A stretch of DNA of 64,000 nucleotides from Chelativorans intermedius (GTDB taxonomy: Bacteria; Pseudomonadota; Alphaproteobacteria; Rhizobiales; Rhizobiaceae): assembly GCF_025398255.1 (NCBI RefSeq), contig NZ_JAODNW010000021.1, positions 1 to 64,000 of the forward strand, read 5' to 3'. Below are positions 22,141 through 30,841 of this stretch, in pieces. Position numbers and translations under genes: made by a program. Position 1 is the first letter of the stretch; each line of letters opens with the position of its first letter. The notes beneath the pieces were generated by a model that searched no databases, was not told the DNA's origin, and was given only the letters and a program-made list of their open reading frames with translations.

Positions 22141-22944
22141 CTATTCGGGATAGGCACCGGCGACGTTCTGGTCGCAGTCGATGATGGCGCCCGTCAACAC
22201 GCCCGAGCGCGGCGACAGAAGGTAGGTGGCAAGCGGTGCCACCTGCGCCGGCTTGACGAGCTGCCCGAAGGGTTGGGCCGCCTCTGCCTTCTCCAGCCAG
22301 TCGTCGGGTGCATTGTGAAAGCGCTTCTGGGTGGCATCCTCGCCGGGCGTGTCCATCCAGCCGCAGGCGATGGCATTGCAGCGTATGCGGTCATGGCGAT
22401 GGGCCTGCGCGGTGTTCTTGGTGATGTTGGCAAGCGCCGCCTTGGACGCCGAATAGGGCGCCAGATAGGACTGGCCGCAGTGAATGACCATGGACACGAT
22501 GTTGACGATCGAAGCCGGGATGCGGTGATCGAGCGCCTGGCGCACGAATGCCTGCATGGTGAAGAAGGGGCCGCGCGCATTCACGTCCATCAGCCTGGCC
22601 CAGACCTGCGGCGTCGTGTCGAGCAGGCTTCCCCGGTCGCAGGAGGCCGCCGCATTGACCAGCGCATCGAGCGGGCCGAGCAGCGCCACCGCACGGTCGA
22701 TCAGCATGCGGCAATCCTCGACGTCGGCCACGTCGGCGGCGACGAAATGCGCGTTGCCGCCCAGCGCCTTCAGCGCGGCAACGGCCTGCTCTCCCTTCGC
22801 CGGGTCGCGACCGGCAAGGACGACGCCCTCGCAACCTTCCCGCACGAGCTGCCGTGCGATGGCGAAACCCAACCCCTGAGTTCCCCCCGTGATGACGGCA
22901 TGCCGGGCCGCACCTTCCGTGTCTGCGCGGTCCTGCGGCATCAT
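22141..22944 (-). CDS. Short-chain dehydrogenase/reductase
   Basis: A 267-residue SDR with cofactor motif ITGGTQGLGFAIA near residue 18 and catalytic YSASK preceded by Ser in NIVSMVIH. Asp in ADVADVED fits an NAD+-using classical SDR. Its start overlaps the stop of the ABC ATPase gene by four bases and it is followed by iolG, so it probably oxidises a polyol or inositol derivative brought in by that importer. The precise substrate is unknown. A second ATG directly upstream (MMPQ) makes the start uncertain by one codon. Confidence 0.88.
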   Translation of the reverse strand: MMPQDRADTEGAARHAVITGGTQGLGFAIARQLVREGCEGVVLAGRDPAKGEQAVAALKALGGNAHFVAADVADVEDCRMLIDRAVALLGPLDALVNAAASCDRGSLLDTTPQVWARLMDVNARGPFFTMQAFVRQALDHRIPASIVNIVSMVIHCGQSYLAPYSASKAALANITKNTAQAHRHDRIRCNAIACGWMDTPGEDATQKRFHNAPDDWLEKAEAAQPFGQLVKPAQVAPLATYLLSPRSGVLTGAIIDCDQNVAGAYPE

Positions 22945-23714
22945 GCGGCGTCCTGATACTCGGCGCCGGTCTTGGCGCCGGTGATGTAGGCCACGACGTC
23001 CTGGGGATCCGTCTCCTGCTTGTTGAGGTTGGCCACGATGCGGCCGCGGCGGAAGACGACGATTCGGTCCACCAGATCGAAGACCTGGCGCATGTTATGG
23101 CTGATGAGAATGAGCGGCTCGCCGGTCTCCTTCAGGGTGCGGATGATGTTCTCGACCTGCGCCGTCTCCTGAACGCCGAGCGCCGCCGTCGGCTCGTCCA
23201 TGATCGTCAGCTTGGAGTGGAAGGTGGCGGTGCGCGCGATGGCCACGCATTGGCGCTGTCCGCCGGACATGTTGCGGATCTTGTTGCGGATGTTGGGTAT
23301 CTTCACCGCCGTGCGCTCCAGCCCGCGCAGGGTGGCCTCCCGCATGGCCCGATAGTCGAGAATGGAGAAGGGGCCGAGGTTGAACAGCGTCTTCTCGCGC
23401 CCCAGGAACAGGTTGTCCGGCACGTCGAGATCGTCGGCGAGCGCCAGCGTCTGGAAGACGGTTTCGATACCGGCTTCGCGCGCGTCGATCGGCCCGGAAA
23501 ACTGGCGGGGAATCCCGTCGAAGATGATCTGGCCGCGGGTGGGCTGCTCGACGCCGGTGATCTGGCGCACGAAGGTGGACTTTCCGGCGCCGTTGTCGCC
23601 CATGATGGCAACATGCTCGCCGCGCCGCAGGATGAAGTTGGCGCCTTCCAGCGCATGGACACCGCCATAGTGCTTGGTCAGGTCGCGGGTCTCCAGAATG
23701 ACGTCGTCGCTCAT
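22941..23714 (-). CDS. Sugar/polyol ABC importer, ATP-binding subunit
   Basis: A 257-residue ABC ATPase with Walker A GDNGAGKST, signature MSGGQR, Walker B LTIMDEPTAALG and switch His in LILISHNM. It is a single-domain CUT2-type ATPase like FrcA, not the double-domain RbsA form. It works with the permease and binding protein upstream. From context the cargo is an inositol or O-methyl inositol; rhizobial inositol importers belong to this class. GGAGG precedes the ATG, and the gene lies 13 bp after the permease. Confidence 0.92.
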   Translation of the reverse strand: MSDDVILETRDLTKHYGGVHALEGANFILRRGEHVAIMGDNGAGKSTFVRQITGVEQPTRGQIIFDGIPRQFSGPIDAREAGIETVFQTLALADDLDVPDNLFLGREKTLFNLGPFSILDYRAMREATLRGLERTAVKIPNIRNKIRNMSGGQRQCVAIARTATFHSKLTIMDEPTAALGVQETAQVENIIRTLKETGEPLILISHNMRQVFDLVDRIVVFRRGRIVANLNKQETDPQDVVAYITGAKTGAEYQDAA

Positions 23715-23727
23715 AGTCTCCTCCCTG

Positions 23728-24807
23728 CTAGCGTTGCGAAGCGAAGCGCTGGCGATACTGATCGAGCACCACGGCGCCGACGATGATCGCGCCCTTCACC
23801 ATCTCCTGATAGTAGGCGTCGAGCCTGAGGAAGGTGAAGCCGGAGATGATGACGCCGAAGATCAGCGCGCCGAGCACCGTGCCGACGACGGAGCCGCGCC
23901 CGCCGGAAAGCGAGACGCCGCCGATGACGGCCATGGCGATGGCGTCGAGCTCGTACATGACGCCCATGCCGGCCTGGGCCGTCAGGTTCTTGGAGCTGAG
24001 GACCAGGGCGGCCAGGGCAGCCAGCATGCCCGCAATCACATAGACCAGCACCTTGTGACGGGCGACCTTGATGCCCGACATGCGCGCGGCATCCTCGTTG
24101 GAGCCGATGGCATAGGTGTGCTTGCCATAGACCGTGTATTTCAGGATGAGCTGAAACAGGATCGCAAGTCCCACGAAGATGAACACCGGCATCCAGCCGC
24201 CAAGCCCGTTTCCGATCATCGCGTAGCTGTCGGTGGGAAAGGAGATCGGCTGGCCCTTGGACCACCACTTGGCAACGCCGCGCGCCGTGACCATCATGCC
24301 GAGGGTGGCGATGAACGGGGGAATGCGCGTATAGGCGATCAGAAGGCCGTTGATCAGGCCCGCCACCAGACCGCAGGCAAGCCCCACCACCACCGGCACG
24401 ATGACCGGCAGATCCATGAAGGCAGGGCCGAAGACCGCCTTCGGATTGGGATGCCCGTTGACCTCCGCCACCTGTGCGAAACTCATGGCGATCATCGCGG
24501 TGGCGCCGACGACCGAACCGGAGGACAGGTCGATGCCGCCGGAGATGATCACCTGCGTCACGCCAATGGCGATGATGCCGACGATCGAAACCTGGAGGAT
24601 GATGATGTAGAGGCGCTGCTCGTTGAAGATGCTGCCGAAGCGGCCCTGCGTGTCGAACAGGAAGCTCTGGCCCATCAACAGGGCGCCCAGCACCTCGAAG
24701 ATCAAGACGATCAACACCAGCGCGCCGAATATGTTCAATTCGTTCGGCCACACCCGCCTCGAGGCGTCGAAGGTCAGGCCGCCGGTGCCATGAGTGGTCT
24801 CGGACAT
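23728..24807 (-). CDS. Sugar/polyol ABC importer, permease (CUT2)
   Basis: A 359-residue permease of the RbsC/FrcC type with about ten hydrophobic segments. Recognisable CUT2 sequences are GVTQVIISGGIDLSSGSVVGA near residue 85 and the later GINVARHKVLVYVIAG-like stretch followed by MYELDAIAMAVIGGVSLSGG. It pairs with the ATPase 13 bp downstream and the binding protein upstream, forming one importer. A strong hairpin with a T-run separates it from the binding-protein gene. Confidence 0.92.
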   Translation of the reverse strand: MSETTHGTGGLTFDASRRVWPNELNIFGALVLIVLIFEVLGALLMGQSFLFDTQGRFGSIFNEQRLYIIILQVSIVGIIAIGVTQVIISGGIDLSSGSVVGATAMIAMSFAQVAEVNGHPNPKAVFGPAFMDLPVIVPVVVGLACGLVAGLINGLLIAYTRIPPFIATLGMMVTARGVAKWWSKGQPISFPTDSYAMIGNGLGGWMPVFIFVGLAILFQLILKYTVYGKHTYAIGSNEDAARMSGIKVARHKVLVYVIAGMLAALAALVLSSKNLTAQAGMGVMYELDAIAMAVIGGVSLSGGRGSVVGTVLGALIFGVIISGFTFLRLDAYYQEMVKGAIIVGAVVLDQYRQRFASQR

Positions 24808-24861
24808 CGTCTATCCTCCCAATATCCATCTGCGATCGCCGCACAGGCAGCCCGTGCCTTC

Positions 24862-24893
24862 AAAAATGGGCGGCACCTGCCGCTGCCGCCCAT
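24862..24893 (-). terminator. Attenuator-like terminator between binding protein and permease genes
   Basis: Perfect 10-bp stem ATGGGCGGCA / TGCCGCCCAT with an 8-base loop; reading the minus strand it is followed by TTTTTG. It lies just after the binding-protein gene and before its permease, so it probably makes binding-protein mRNA more abundant than the rest of the operon. Confidence 0.78.
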
Positions 24894-24917
24894 CTTCGCA
24901 TATCAGCGCAGGCGCGA

Positions 24918-25862
24918 TCAGTTCTTTGCGAGGTAGTCGTCGATATTGGCCGGCGTGACCAGCTCGAAGGGGATGTAGACCTTCTGCGCCACATCCTCTC
25001 CCCGCGCCAGCTTCAGCGCCGTATCGACGGCACCCCTGCCCTGACCGGCGGCGTTCTGGAAGACCGTCACGTCAAGGTCGCCCTCGCGCATGGCAACCAG
25101 CGCGTCCTGCGTGGCATCGACGCCGGTGACCACGACATCCTCCATCGAAATGCCGGACGCCTTCATGGCCTGAATGGCGCCGATGGCCATCTCGTCATTG
25201 TTGGAGAACACGCCGTCGAACTGTGTGCCGGAGGACAGCCAGTTGGTCATCAGGTCCTGCGCCTCGTCGCGCGACCAGTTGGCCGTCTGCTCGTCGATGA
25301 CGTTGATGAAGCTGCACATGTCCATGGCAAGCACGTCATGGAAGTCCTTGGTACGCTGAACGGCGGCCTGGTTGGAGAGCTCGCCCATCATGATGTAGAT
25401 GTTGGCGCCCTCGCTCTTGCCCATGCTGCGCAGGAGCTTGCAGCCCTCGAACGCGGCAAGCGTGCCGGATTCGATCTCGTTGGAAGCGACGAAAGCCTGG
25501 TTCTCCGGCAGGCTGTCGACATTGATCGGCTGGCGGTTAACATAGACCAGCGGCACACCGGCAGACGCGGCGGCATTGGTCATCGCCTCGGTCGCGGAGG
25601 TGTCCACCGGGTTGACGATGATCGCATCGACGCCGGAAGCGATGAAATTGTTGATCTGATCGAGCTGCTTGGCGACGTCGTTCTGCGCGTCTTCAACCTG
25701 CAGATCGACGCCTTCGAGCTCGTCGGCGTATTCGATCATGCCATTGCGCAGAACGGTCAGGAAGTTGTCGTCGAACAGTGCCATCGTGACGCCGATGGTC
25801 TCGGCCATGGCCGAGGTCGTCATCAGCGCCGATACGGCAACACCCATAATAAGCTTCTTCAT
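24918..25862 (-). CDS. Periplasmic sugar-binding protein of the ABC importer
   Basis: A 314-residue periplasmic-binding protein type 1 (RbsB/FrcB/MocB-like). Residues about 1-21 are a signal peptide (KKLIMGVAVSALMTTSAMA). The mature part has the family pattern TMALFDDNFLTVLRNGM, ASGVDAIIVNPVD and FSNNDEMAIGAIQAMKASG. The ATG at 25862 has GGAGGAG upstream. It is the first gene of the importer operon. Likely ligands from context are inositols, methyl inositols or rhizopine; the known rhizopine-binding protein MocB belongs to this family. Confidence 0.92.
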   Translation of the reverse strand: MKKLIMGVAVSALMTTSAMAETIGVTMALFDDNFLTVLRNGMIEYADELEGVDLQVEDAQNDVAKQLDQINNFIASGVDAIIVNPVDTSATEAMTNAAASAGVPLVYVNRQPINVDSLPENQAFVASNEIESGTLAAFEGCKLLRSMGKSEGANIYIMMGELSNQAAVQRTKDFHDVLAMDMCSFINVIDEQTANWSRDEAQDLMTNWLSSGTQFDGVFSNNDEMAIGAIQAMKASGISMEDVVVTGVDATQDALVAMREGDLDVTVFQNAAGQGRGAVDTALKLARGEDVAQKVYIPFELVTPANIDDYLAKN

Positions 25863-26070
25863 GAGACTTGCTCCTCCACACGAGGGGTGTCCGGCAGCAC
25901 CCTTCATTATGCCGGAAATCCCGAACACGGGAATTCTCCCGACGCCTGCGGCAGCCGCTCCCCGGGCTTTCGGCCCATGCCGCCCCTCCCGAAATAGAAC
26001 GTCACCACCGTTTCGGCGTCCATAATGAAATATCTATTCTATTTTTTGCTCCGGCGTCAAGCGCCTTCGA

Positions 26071-26904
26071 TCACGCCGCGCGGCGGCGCACGCGCTCGCA
26101 GACCAGCGCCATGCTGTCGGCGAGCGCGCGCCGCAGATCCGGCGCCCGGTGCACCGTTTCTGAGAACGGCTCGAAGGAAAGCGGGCCGGCATAGCCGGCG
26201 GCACGCAGCGCGGCGACCTGGCCCACATTGTCCAGCCGGTCCTGATCATCGACGAGCACGCGATGGCCATCGCGCATCACCGCCCTGCCGAGGCTGCCAT
26301 CGGTAACGCCGGAAAGATGAACCAGCCCCGTATGGGCGGGGAAAAACGCGCTCTCGCCGGCCACGAAGTGGTGAAAGGTGTCGTGCACGAGGCGGAATGT
26401 TCCGCCCAGGCCAAGCGATTCGATCGCCTCCACGGCCTCGCTCTTGTGGCGCAGCGAGCAGCTCTCGAAGCCCAGCGGCTCGACGAGGCCGACGATGCCC
26501 GCCTCGGCGAGCAGGGGCGCCAGCGCCTTGAGCGCGATGCGCAGATTGGCCTGGCGCTCGCCATTGGCGCGGCCCGTGCCATCATTGGTGGGCACCAGGA
26601 CGAGCGCCTGCGCGCCACATGCCCTGGCCTGGCCGATCAGCGCCCTGGCCTCCCGCTCGCGCACGCCGTCCCAGGCGTTGAAGCGCTGCAGGGCATTGAT
26701 GGAGAAGATGTGCAGGCCCCGTGCCGCGGCGGCGCGCCCGACGTCCGCCGGGTCCGTGCCGTCGGCAAGCGCGTTGCCTTCGATGTCGTTGCGGATCTCC
26801 ACGCCTTCCGCGCCGAGCGCCTGGGCAAGATCCAGAAAATCGGATACCGAAAGCTGCGGCGCGCACATATGGTTGAGCGCAAAAACAGGGCTGTTCTCGG
26901 ACAT
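26071..26904 (-). CDS. iolI: Sugar isomerase/epimerase, IolI-like
   Basis: A 277-residue TIM-barrel protein of the xylose isomerase-like superfamily that resembles IolI (inosose isomerase). The start region FALNHMCAPQLSVSDFLDLAQALGAEGVEIRND and the metal-site segments GLVEPLGFESCSLR, RLVHDTFHHF, GLVHLSGV and LSFEPFS fit. IolI interconverts 2-keto-myo-inositol and 1-keto-D-chiro-inositol, so it would let chiro-inositol (for example from demethylated pinitol) enter the pathway. The ATG at 26904 follows AGGAAAGG. Name and activity rest on family resemblance and context. Confidence 0.8.
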   Translation of the reverse strand: MSENSPVFALNHMCAPQLSVSDFLDLAQALGAEGVEIRNDIEGNALADGTDPADVGRAAAARGLHIFSINALQRFNAWDGVREREARALIGQARACGAQALVLVPTNDGTGRANGERQANLRIALKALAPLLAEAGIVGLVEPLGFESCSLRHKSEAVEAIESLGLGGTFRLVHDTFHHFVAGESAFFPAHTGLVHLSGVTDGSLGRAVMRDGHRVLVDDQDRLDNVGQVAALRAAGYAGPLSFEPFSETVHRAPDLRRALADSMALVCERVRRRAA

Positions 26905-26936
26905 TCGTGCCTTTCCTCCATGCGGCGCGCAGGCGC

Positions 26937-26949
26937 CATTCATGGAATG
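26937..26949. promoter_or_regulatory. Palindrome just upstream of the iolI-like gene
   Basis: CATTC-ATG-GAATG, 33-45 bp before the start codon. It shares the CATTCATG core with the larger palindrome at 26988-27011; the two may be sites for the same regulator. Confidence 0.35.
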
Positions 26950-26987
26950 AAAATGCTGCCCGGGTCAGGGACGGTCAATTTCATTTC

Positions 26988-27011
26988 ATCATGAATGCCA
27001 TCATTCATGAT
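26988..27011. promoter_or_regulatory. Perfect 10-bp inverted repeat between lacI-type and iolI-like genes
   Basis: ATCATGAATG-CCAT-CATTCATGAT, upstream of a possible minus-strand promoter (TTGACC then CATTTT with a 17-bp spacer) of the iolI-like gene. The LacI-family gene immediately upstream is the obvious candidate regulator. Confidence 0.5.
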
Positions 27012-27042
27012 AGATTCAGGCAGGAAAGGCTTTCAAACTCCC

Positions 27043-28074
27043 TCAAAGACTTTCCGGCACATAGAGCACCGGCGGCAGGAAGAGCTGGCCCGGCGTTTCC
27101 GAAGGGCCGTTGCGCACCGCACTTGCCATATGCTCCATCAACGACCGGCAGAGCGCGCCCAGAGGGGTGGCGATGGCGGCAACGATCAGATGTTCCTGCA
27201 GGGCGGTGGAGGAGTCGGGGGTGAGCTCGTTGACCACGACCGCCGGCAGAGGGTCACGCGTCTCCTCGCGCAAGGCGCTGATGGCGCCTTCCATGCCGCC
27301 GCCCGCGACATAGAAGCCGGCGATGTCGGGATGCCGGTCGAGCAGGTTCAGCGTGGCCTCGTGGGTGACCTGCCGCGTTTCCAGATTGACCAGCGTCTCC
27401 AGAATCTCGAATCCCGGGGCGTATTCGCGGAAATAGCTGCGAAAGCCGGTCTCGCGCAGCTCGTGCCCGTGCCAGCGGTGGCTGCCGACGAAGATGGCCA
27501 CCTTGCCGACGCGCGGCGCGGTGCGCGAGATGAACCAGGCGGCGGTGCGCCCCACCTTGAGATTGTTGAGGCCGACATAGCTCTCGCGCACGCCCTGGGC
27601 AAAATCCGACAGCAGGGAGAAGACCGGCTTGCCCTCCCCCTTCAACGCCTCCACCGCCTGCGTGACCGAGTGGTGATCCAGGCTGGTTGCGGCAATCGCC
27701 TGCGTCCTCTGCCCGAGCGCCGCCAGCCGCTCCACCACCTCGGCGGGCGTCTGGTGCTTCACATATTCGATGTGAGCGCGCACGCGCATGCCGGGCATCG
27801 CATCCGCCGCCTCCTGCAACGCCCTGCCGAACGCCTTATAGAATGGCTGGCTCTCCTTCTGCAGCAGGAAGCCGAAGTCCATCTGCGGCAGGTCCTGGGT
27901 GAGCCGCCGGTGGATGAGCGCCGCGGCGTGATAGCCGATCTCGCTGGCCGCCTCGTAGACGCGGCGCGCCGTCTCCTCGCGCACCCGGTGCCGGCCATTG
28001 AGAACACGATCCACCGTGGCCACGCTGACGCCGGCCGTCCTTGCTACGTCTGCGATGGTCGGACGCTTGCCCAT
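27043..28074 (-). CDS. LacI-family transcriptional regulator (inositol locus)
   Basis: A 343-residue repressor with the LacI headpiece at the N-terminus (RPTIADVARTAGVSVATVDRVLNGRHRVREETARRV in pieces: TIADVARTAGVSVATVDRVL) and a periplasmic-binding-protein-like effector domain. VATVDRVL instead of the usual VATVSRVL is typical of a subgroup regulating inositol and rhizopine genes, where MocR-neighbour regulators look alike. It is divergent from the mocD-like operon with 137 bp between them and heads the minus-strand inositol gene set, so it could control both. Confidence 0.9.
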   Translation of the reverse strand: MGKRPTIADVARTAGVSVATVDRVLNGRHRVREETARRVYEAASEIGYHAAALIHRRLTQDLPQMDFGFLLQKESQPFYKAFGRALQEAADAMPGMRVRAHIEYVKHQTPAEVVERLAALGQRTQAIAATSLDHHSVTQAVEALKGEGKPVFSLLSDFAQGVRESYVGLNNLKVGRTAAWFISRTAPRVGKVAIFVGSHRWHGHELRETGFRSYFREYAPGFEILETLVNLETRQVTHEATLNLLDRHPDIAGFYVAGGGMEGAISALREETRDPLPAVVVNELTPDSSTALQEHLIVAAIATPLGALCRSLMEHMASAVRNGPSETPGQLFLPPVLYVPESL

Positions 28075-28096
28075 TCTCGCCTCCGTGATCGTAATC

Positions 28097-28157
28097 CATC
28101 AAGCTTTCGGACCAGGGCGTGATGGAAAATGATAGAAAAATTGCATGAAACTTGATG
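28097..28157. promoter_or_regulatory. Divergent regulatory region with long-range inverted repeat
   Basis: CATCAAGCTTTC (28097-28108) and GAAACTTGATG (28147-28157) face each other 38 bp apart in the AT-richer space between the LacI-type gene and the mocD-like gene. They could be paired operator half-sites or two separate sites. Weakly supported. Confidence 0.3.
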
Positions 28158-28211
28158 TCTGTCAAAAGCCCTCATAACATCCCGCCTGCCAATCGGAGGA
28201 GATGCTTAGAG

Positions 28212-29300
28212 ATGGGCAAGCGCAACTACAGCCTGATCGGCCCGGACGCCAGGCGCGCCGTGGAGACCGGCCTCGCCTCGGCCGAATGGTACCACACGGA
28301 TGTTCCGCGCAAGGAGATGAAGGCGCTGATGAAGCGCAGCGACGGCCCGGCCATTCGCGACACCATCGTCTGGCTGGGCAGCATGGCGGCCCTTGCCGGC
28401 GTCGCCGTTTGGCTATGGCCTTCTGCCTGGTCGATCCCCTTCTTCCTGGCCTATGGCGTGCTCTATGGCTCGGCAGGAGACTCGCGCTGGCACGAATGCG
28501 GGCACGGCACCGCGTTCAAGACGCGCTGGATGAACGACGCGGTCTACCAGATCGCCTCCTTCTTCATGATGCGCAATCCCGTCACGTGGCGCTGGAGCCA
28601 TGCCCGCCACCACACCGACACCATCATCGTCGGGCGCGACCCCGAGATCGCGGTGATGCGGCCGCCGGACCTGCTGCGCCTGATCCTCAACTTCTTCGGA
28701 ATCATCGACCTGTGGCACGCGACCATCGACATGCTGCGCAACGCCGCCGGCGTGGTGAGCGCCGAGGAGAAGACCTTCATTCCCGAGCAGGAGCAGCCCA
28801 AGGTGGTGCGCATCGCCCGCATCTGGCTGGCGATCTATGCAGCCACCGCCGCGACGGCCGTCTATACGGGCTCGATCCTGCCCTTCCTGCTGATCGGCGG
28901 CCCGCGCCTCTATGGCGCCTGGCACCACGTGATGACCGGCCTGCTGCAGCATGGCGGGCTGGCGGACAACGTGACCGACCATCGGCTCAACAGCCGTACG
29001 GTCTACATGAACCCCATCAGCCGATTCATCTATTGGAACATGAACTACCATGTGGAGCATCACATGTTTCCCATGGTGCCCTACCATGCGCTGCCCCGGC
29101 TGCACGAGCTGATCAAGCACGACCTGCCGGCGCCGAACACCTCGATCCTCGACGGCTATCGTGAGATGATCCCCGCCTTCCTGCGGCAGCTGCGCTACGA
29201 GGATTACTTCATCAAGCGCGCATTGCCGCCGACCGCGAAGCCCTACCGGGCCGAGTTCCACGAGGTGGCGCCGCAGGCGGCAGCGGCGGCAGCAGAATAG
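28212..29300 (+). CDS. mocD: MocD-like membrane diiron oxygenase (fatty-acid desaturase family)
   Basis: A 362-residue membrane protein of the desaturase/alkane hydroxylase superfamily with three histidine boxes: HECGH (94-98), HARHH (130-134) and HVEHH (280-284), which hold a diiron centre. Hydrophobic segments around 52-88 and 203-235 anchor it. Together with a Rieske ferredoxin and a reductase directly downstream it matches the rhizobial MocD-MocE-MocF set linked to rhizopine (O-methyl-scyllo-inosamine) use, where oxidative O-demethylation is the proposed step. The ATG at 28212 lies about 10 nt after GGAGGAG. A lipid desaturase is the alternative, but the context argues against it. Confidence 0.85.
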   Translation: MGKRNYSLIGPDARRAVETGLASAEWYHTDVPRKEMKALMKRSDGPAIRDTIVWLGSMAALAGVAVWLWPSAWSIPFFLAYGVLYGSAGDSRWHECGHGTAFKTRWMNDAVYQIASFFMMRNPVTWRWSHARHHTDTIIVGRDPEIAVMRPPDLLRLILNFFGIIDLWHATIDMLRNAAGVVSAEEKTFIPEQEQPKVVRIARIWLAIYAATAATAVYTGSILPFLLIGGPRLYGAWHHVMTGLLQHGGLADNVTDHRLNSRTVYMNPISRFIYWNMNYHVEHHMFPMVPYHALPRLHELIKHDLPAPNTSILDGYREMIPAFLRQLRYEDYFIKRALPPTAKPYRAEFHEVAPQAAAAAAE

Positions 29301-29325
29301 AACGGAAATTCCAAGGGAGGTCTCC

Positions 29326-29640
29326 ATGGCGCGTTGGGTTGAAGCGTGCGGCGTCGAGGATGTGGACGAGGAGGACCTGATCCGGTTCGACCACGAGGGC
29401 AGAACCTATGCGATCTATCGCAGCCCGGACGACGAGTTCTATGCCACGGACGGAATCTGCACCCATGAACATGCCTTCCTCTCCGACGGGCTGGTGATGG
29501 ACTACATCATCGAATGTCCGAAGCACAATGGCCGCTTCGACTACCGCACGGGCGAGGCCAAGGGGGCGCCGGTGTGCGTCAACCTGAGGACCTATCCGGT
29601 GAAGGTGGAAGACGGCCGCGTGTTCATCGATCTGGGCTGA
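29326..29640 (+). CDS. mocE: Rieske [2Fe-2S] ferredoxin, MocE-like
   Basis: A 104-residue soluble Rieske protein with CTH at 45-47 and CPKH at 64-67, the complete Cys-X-His and Cys-X2-His ligand set. It has no oxygenase alpha domain, so it is an electron carrier. It lies between the diiron oxygenase (25 bp upstream) and a flavin ferredoxin reductase (7 bp downstream), and should pass electrons from the reductase to the oxygenase. AGGGAGG precedes the ATG. Confidence 0.93.
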   Translation: MARWVEACGVEDVDEEDLIRFDHEGRTYAIYRSPDDEFYATDGICTHEHAFLSDGLVMDYIIECPKHNGRFDYRTGEAKGAPVCVNLRTYPVKVEDGRVFIDLG

Positions 29641-29647
29641 CGCGGCG

Positions 29648-30841
29648 ATGGGCGACATCGTGATCATCGGCGCCGGCGAATGCGGCGTGCGGGCCGCCTT
29701 CGCACTGCGCGAGGCGGGCCATGACGGCGCCATCCTGCTCGTCGGCGAGGAGCCGCACCTGCCCTATGAACGCCCGCCCCTTTCCAAGAACTGCCCCGTG
29801 GCGGCCAAGCCCATCGCCGAGGAAGCCCGGTATGCACAGGCGCAGATCGAGCTTCTGCAGGCCAGCCGGGCGGAAGCGATCGACCGGGCGGCGAAGCGGG
29901 TGCATCTGGCGGATGGCCGCAGCCTGGTCTACGACAAGCTGCTGCTGGCCACGGGCGCGCGGGCGCGGCGCTTTCCCGGCATGGAGGCGGCGCTGACCCT
30001 GCGCAGTCTCGACGACGCACACGCCATACTGGAGGCGCTCGGCCCGGGGCTGAAGCTTGCGATTGTCGGCGGCGGCTTCATCGGGCTGGAGCTTGCGGCC
30101 ACGGCGCGGGGTCGGGGCGCGGCAGTGACGGTGATCGAAGCGGCCCCCCGGCCGATGGCGCGCATCGTGCCGGGCGAGATCGCCGAGGCGGTCGCCGCGC
30201 GGCACCGGGCGGCGGGGGTGGAGCTGATCCTCGGGACAGGTGTGACGCAGGTGCGCGAGGACGGCGTTGCGCTGAGCGACGGGCGCACGATCGACGCCGA
30301 CATGGTGGTGGCCGGCGTTGGCGCGGCACCGGAAACGCGGCTTGCCGAGGCGGCGGGCCTGAAGGTCGACAACGGCATCCTGGTCGATGGCCGGCTGGCC
30401 ACCAGCGATCCGCACATCTTCGCCGCCGGCGATTGCTGCCGCTTTCCTTTCGACGGGCGGCTGGTGCGCCTGGAAAGCTGGCGCGCCGCGCAGGACCAGG
30501 GAACGCATGCCGCCCGCGCCATGCTGGGCAGCCAGGAGCGATATGCCAGCCCGCCCTGGTTCTGGTCCGACCAGTACGACCTCACGCTGCAGGTGGCGGG
30601 CCTGCCCGACCCGGCGCGCACCCATGTGCGGCGGGCGCTCGGCGACGGTGCCTTCGTGCTGTTCGAGCTCGACGATGCGGGCCGGCTCGCGGCGGCCAGC
30701 GGCATTGGAATCGGCAACGCTGTGGCGAAGGACATCCGGCTTGCCGAGATGATGATCGAGAAGGGGCTGCGGCCCGATCCGGCACGGCTTGCCGATCCGG
30801 CCGTCAATCTGAAGACGCTCTTGAAGGAGGAGACGGCATGA
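29648..30841 (+). CDS. mocF: NAD(P)H-ferredoxin reductase (FAD), MocF-like
   Basis: A 397-residue FAD-dependent reductase of the type serving Rieske and putidaredoxin-like ferredoxins. It has an FAD motif VIIGAGECGVRAA at the N-terminus, then LPYERPPLSK, an NAD motif IVGGGFIGLELAATARGRG near residue 140, and IFAAGDCCRFP near residue 260. C-terminal domain is typical of the family. It completes a three-component electron chain with the two upstream genes. Its TGA overlaps the next ATG by four bases. Confidence 0.92.
   Translation: MGDIVIIGAGECGVRAAFALREAGHDGAILLVGEEPHLPYERPPLSKNCPVAAKPIAEEARYAQAQIELLQASRAEAIDRAAKRVHLADGRSLVYDKLLLATGARARRFPGMEAALTLRSLDDAHAILEALGPGLKLAIVGGGFIGLELAATARGRGAAVTVIEAAPRPMARIVPGEIAEAVAARHRAAGVELILGTGVTQVREDGVALSDGRTIDADMVVAGVGAAPETRLAEAAGLKVDNGILVDGRLATSDPHIFAAGDCCRFPFDGRLVRLESWRAAQDQGTHAARAMLGSQERYASPPWFWSDQYDLTLQVAGLPDPARTHVRRALGDGAFVLFELDDAGRLAAASGIGIGNAVAKDIRLAEMMIEKGLRPDPARLADPAVNLKTLLKEETA

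Noticed and set aside
19160-22153. Open frame of about 1000 codons on the plus strand across iolC, iolR and iolG
   Set aside because: It is antisense to three well-supported genes, and its translation is rich in Arg, Gly, Ala and His without domains. High third-position GC keeps stop codons rare. The same applies to 15588-18239 (+), 43883-46201 (-), 8243-9820 (+) and similar frames.
28212-29300. Membrane lipid desaturase as the role of the diiron protein
   Set aside because: The His boxes allow it, but a dedicated Rieske ferredoxin, reductase and PurU next to inositol genes fit the Moc-type demethylase better. Not excluded.
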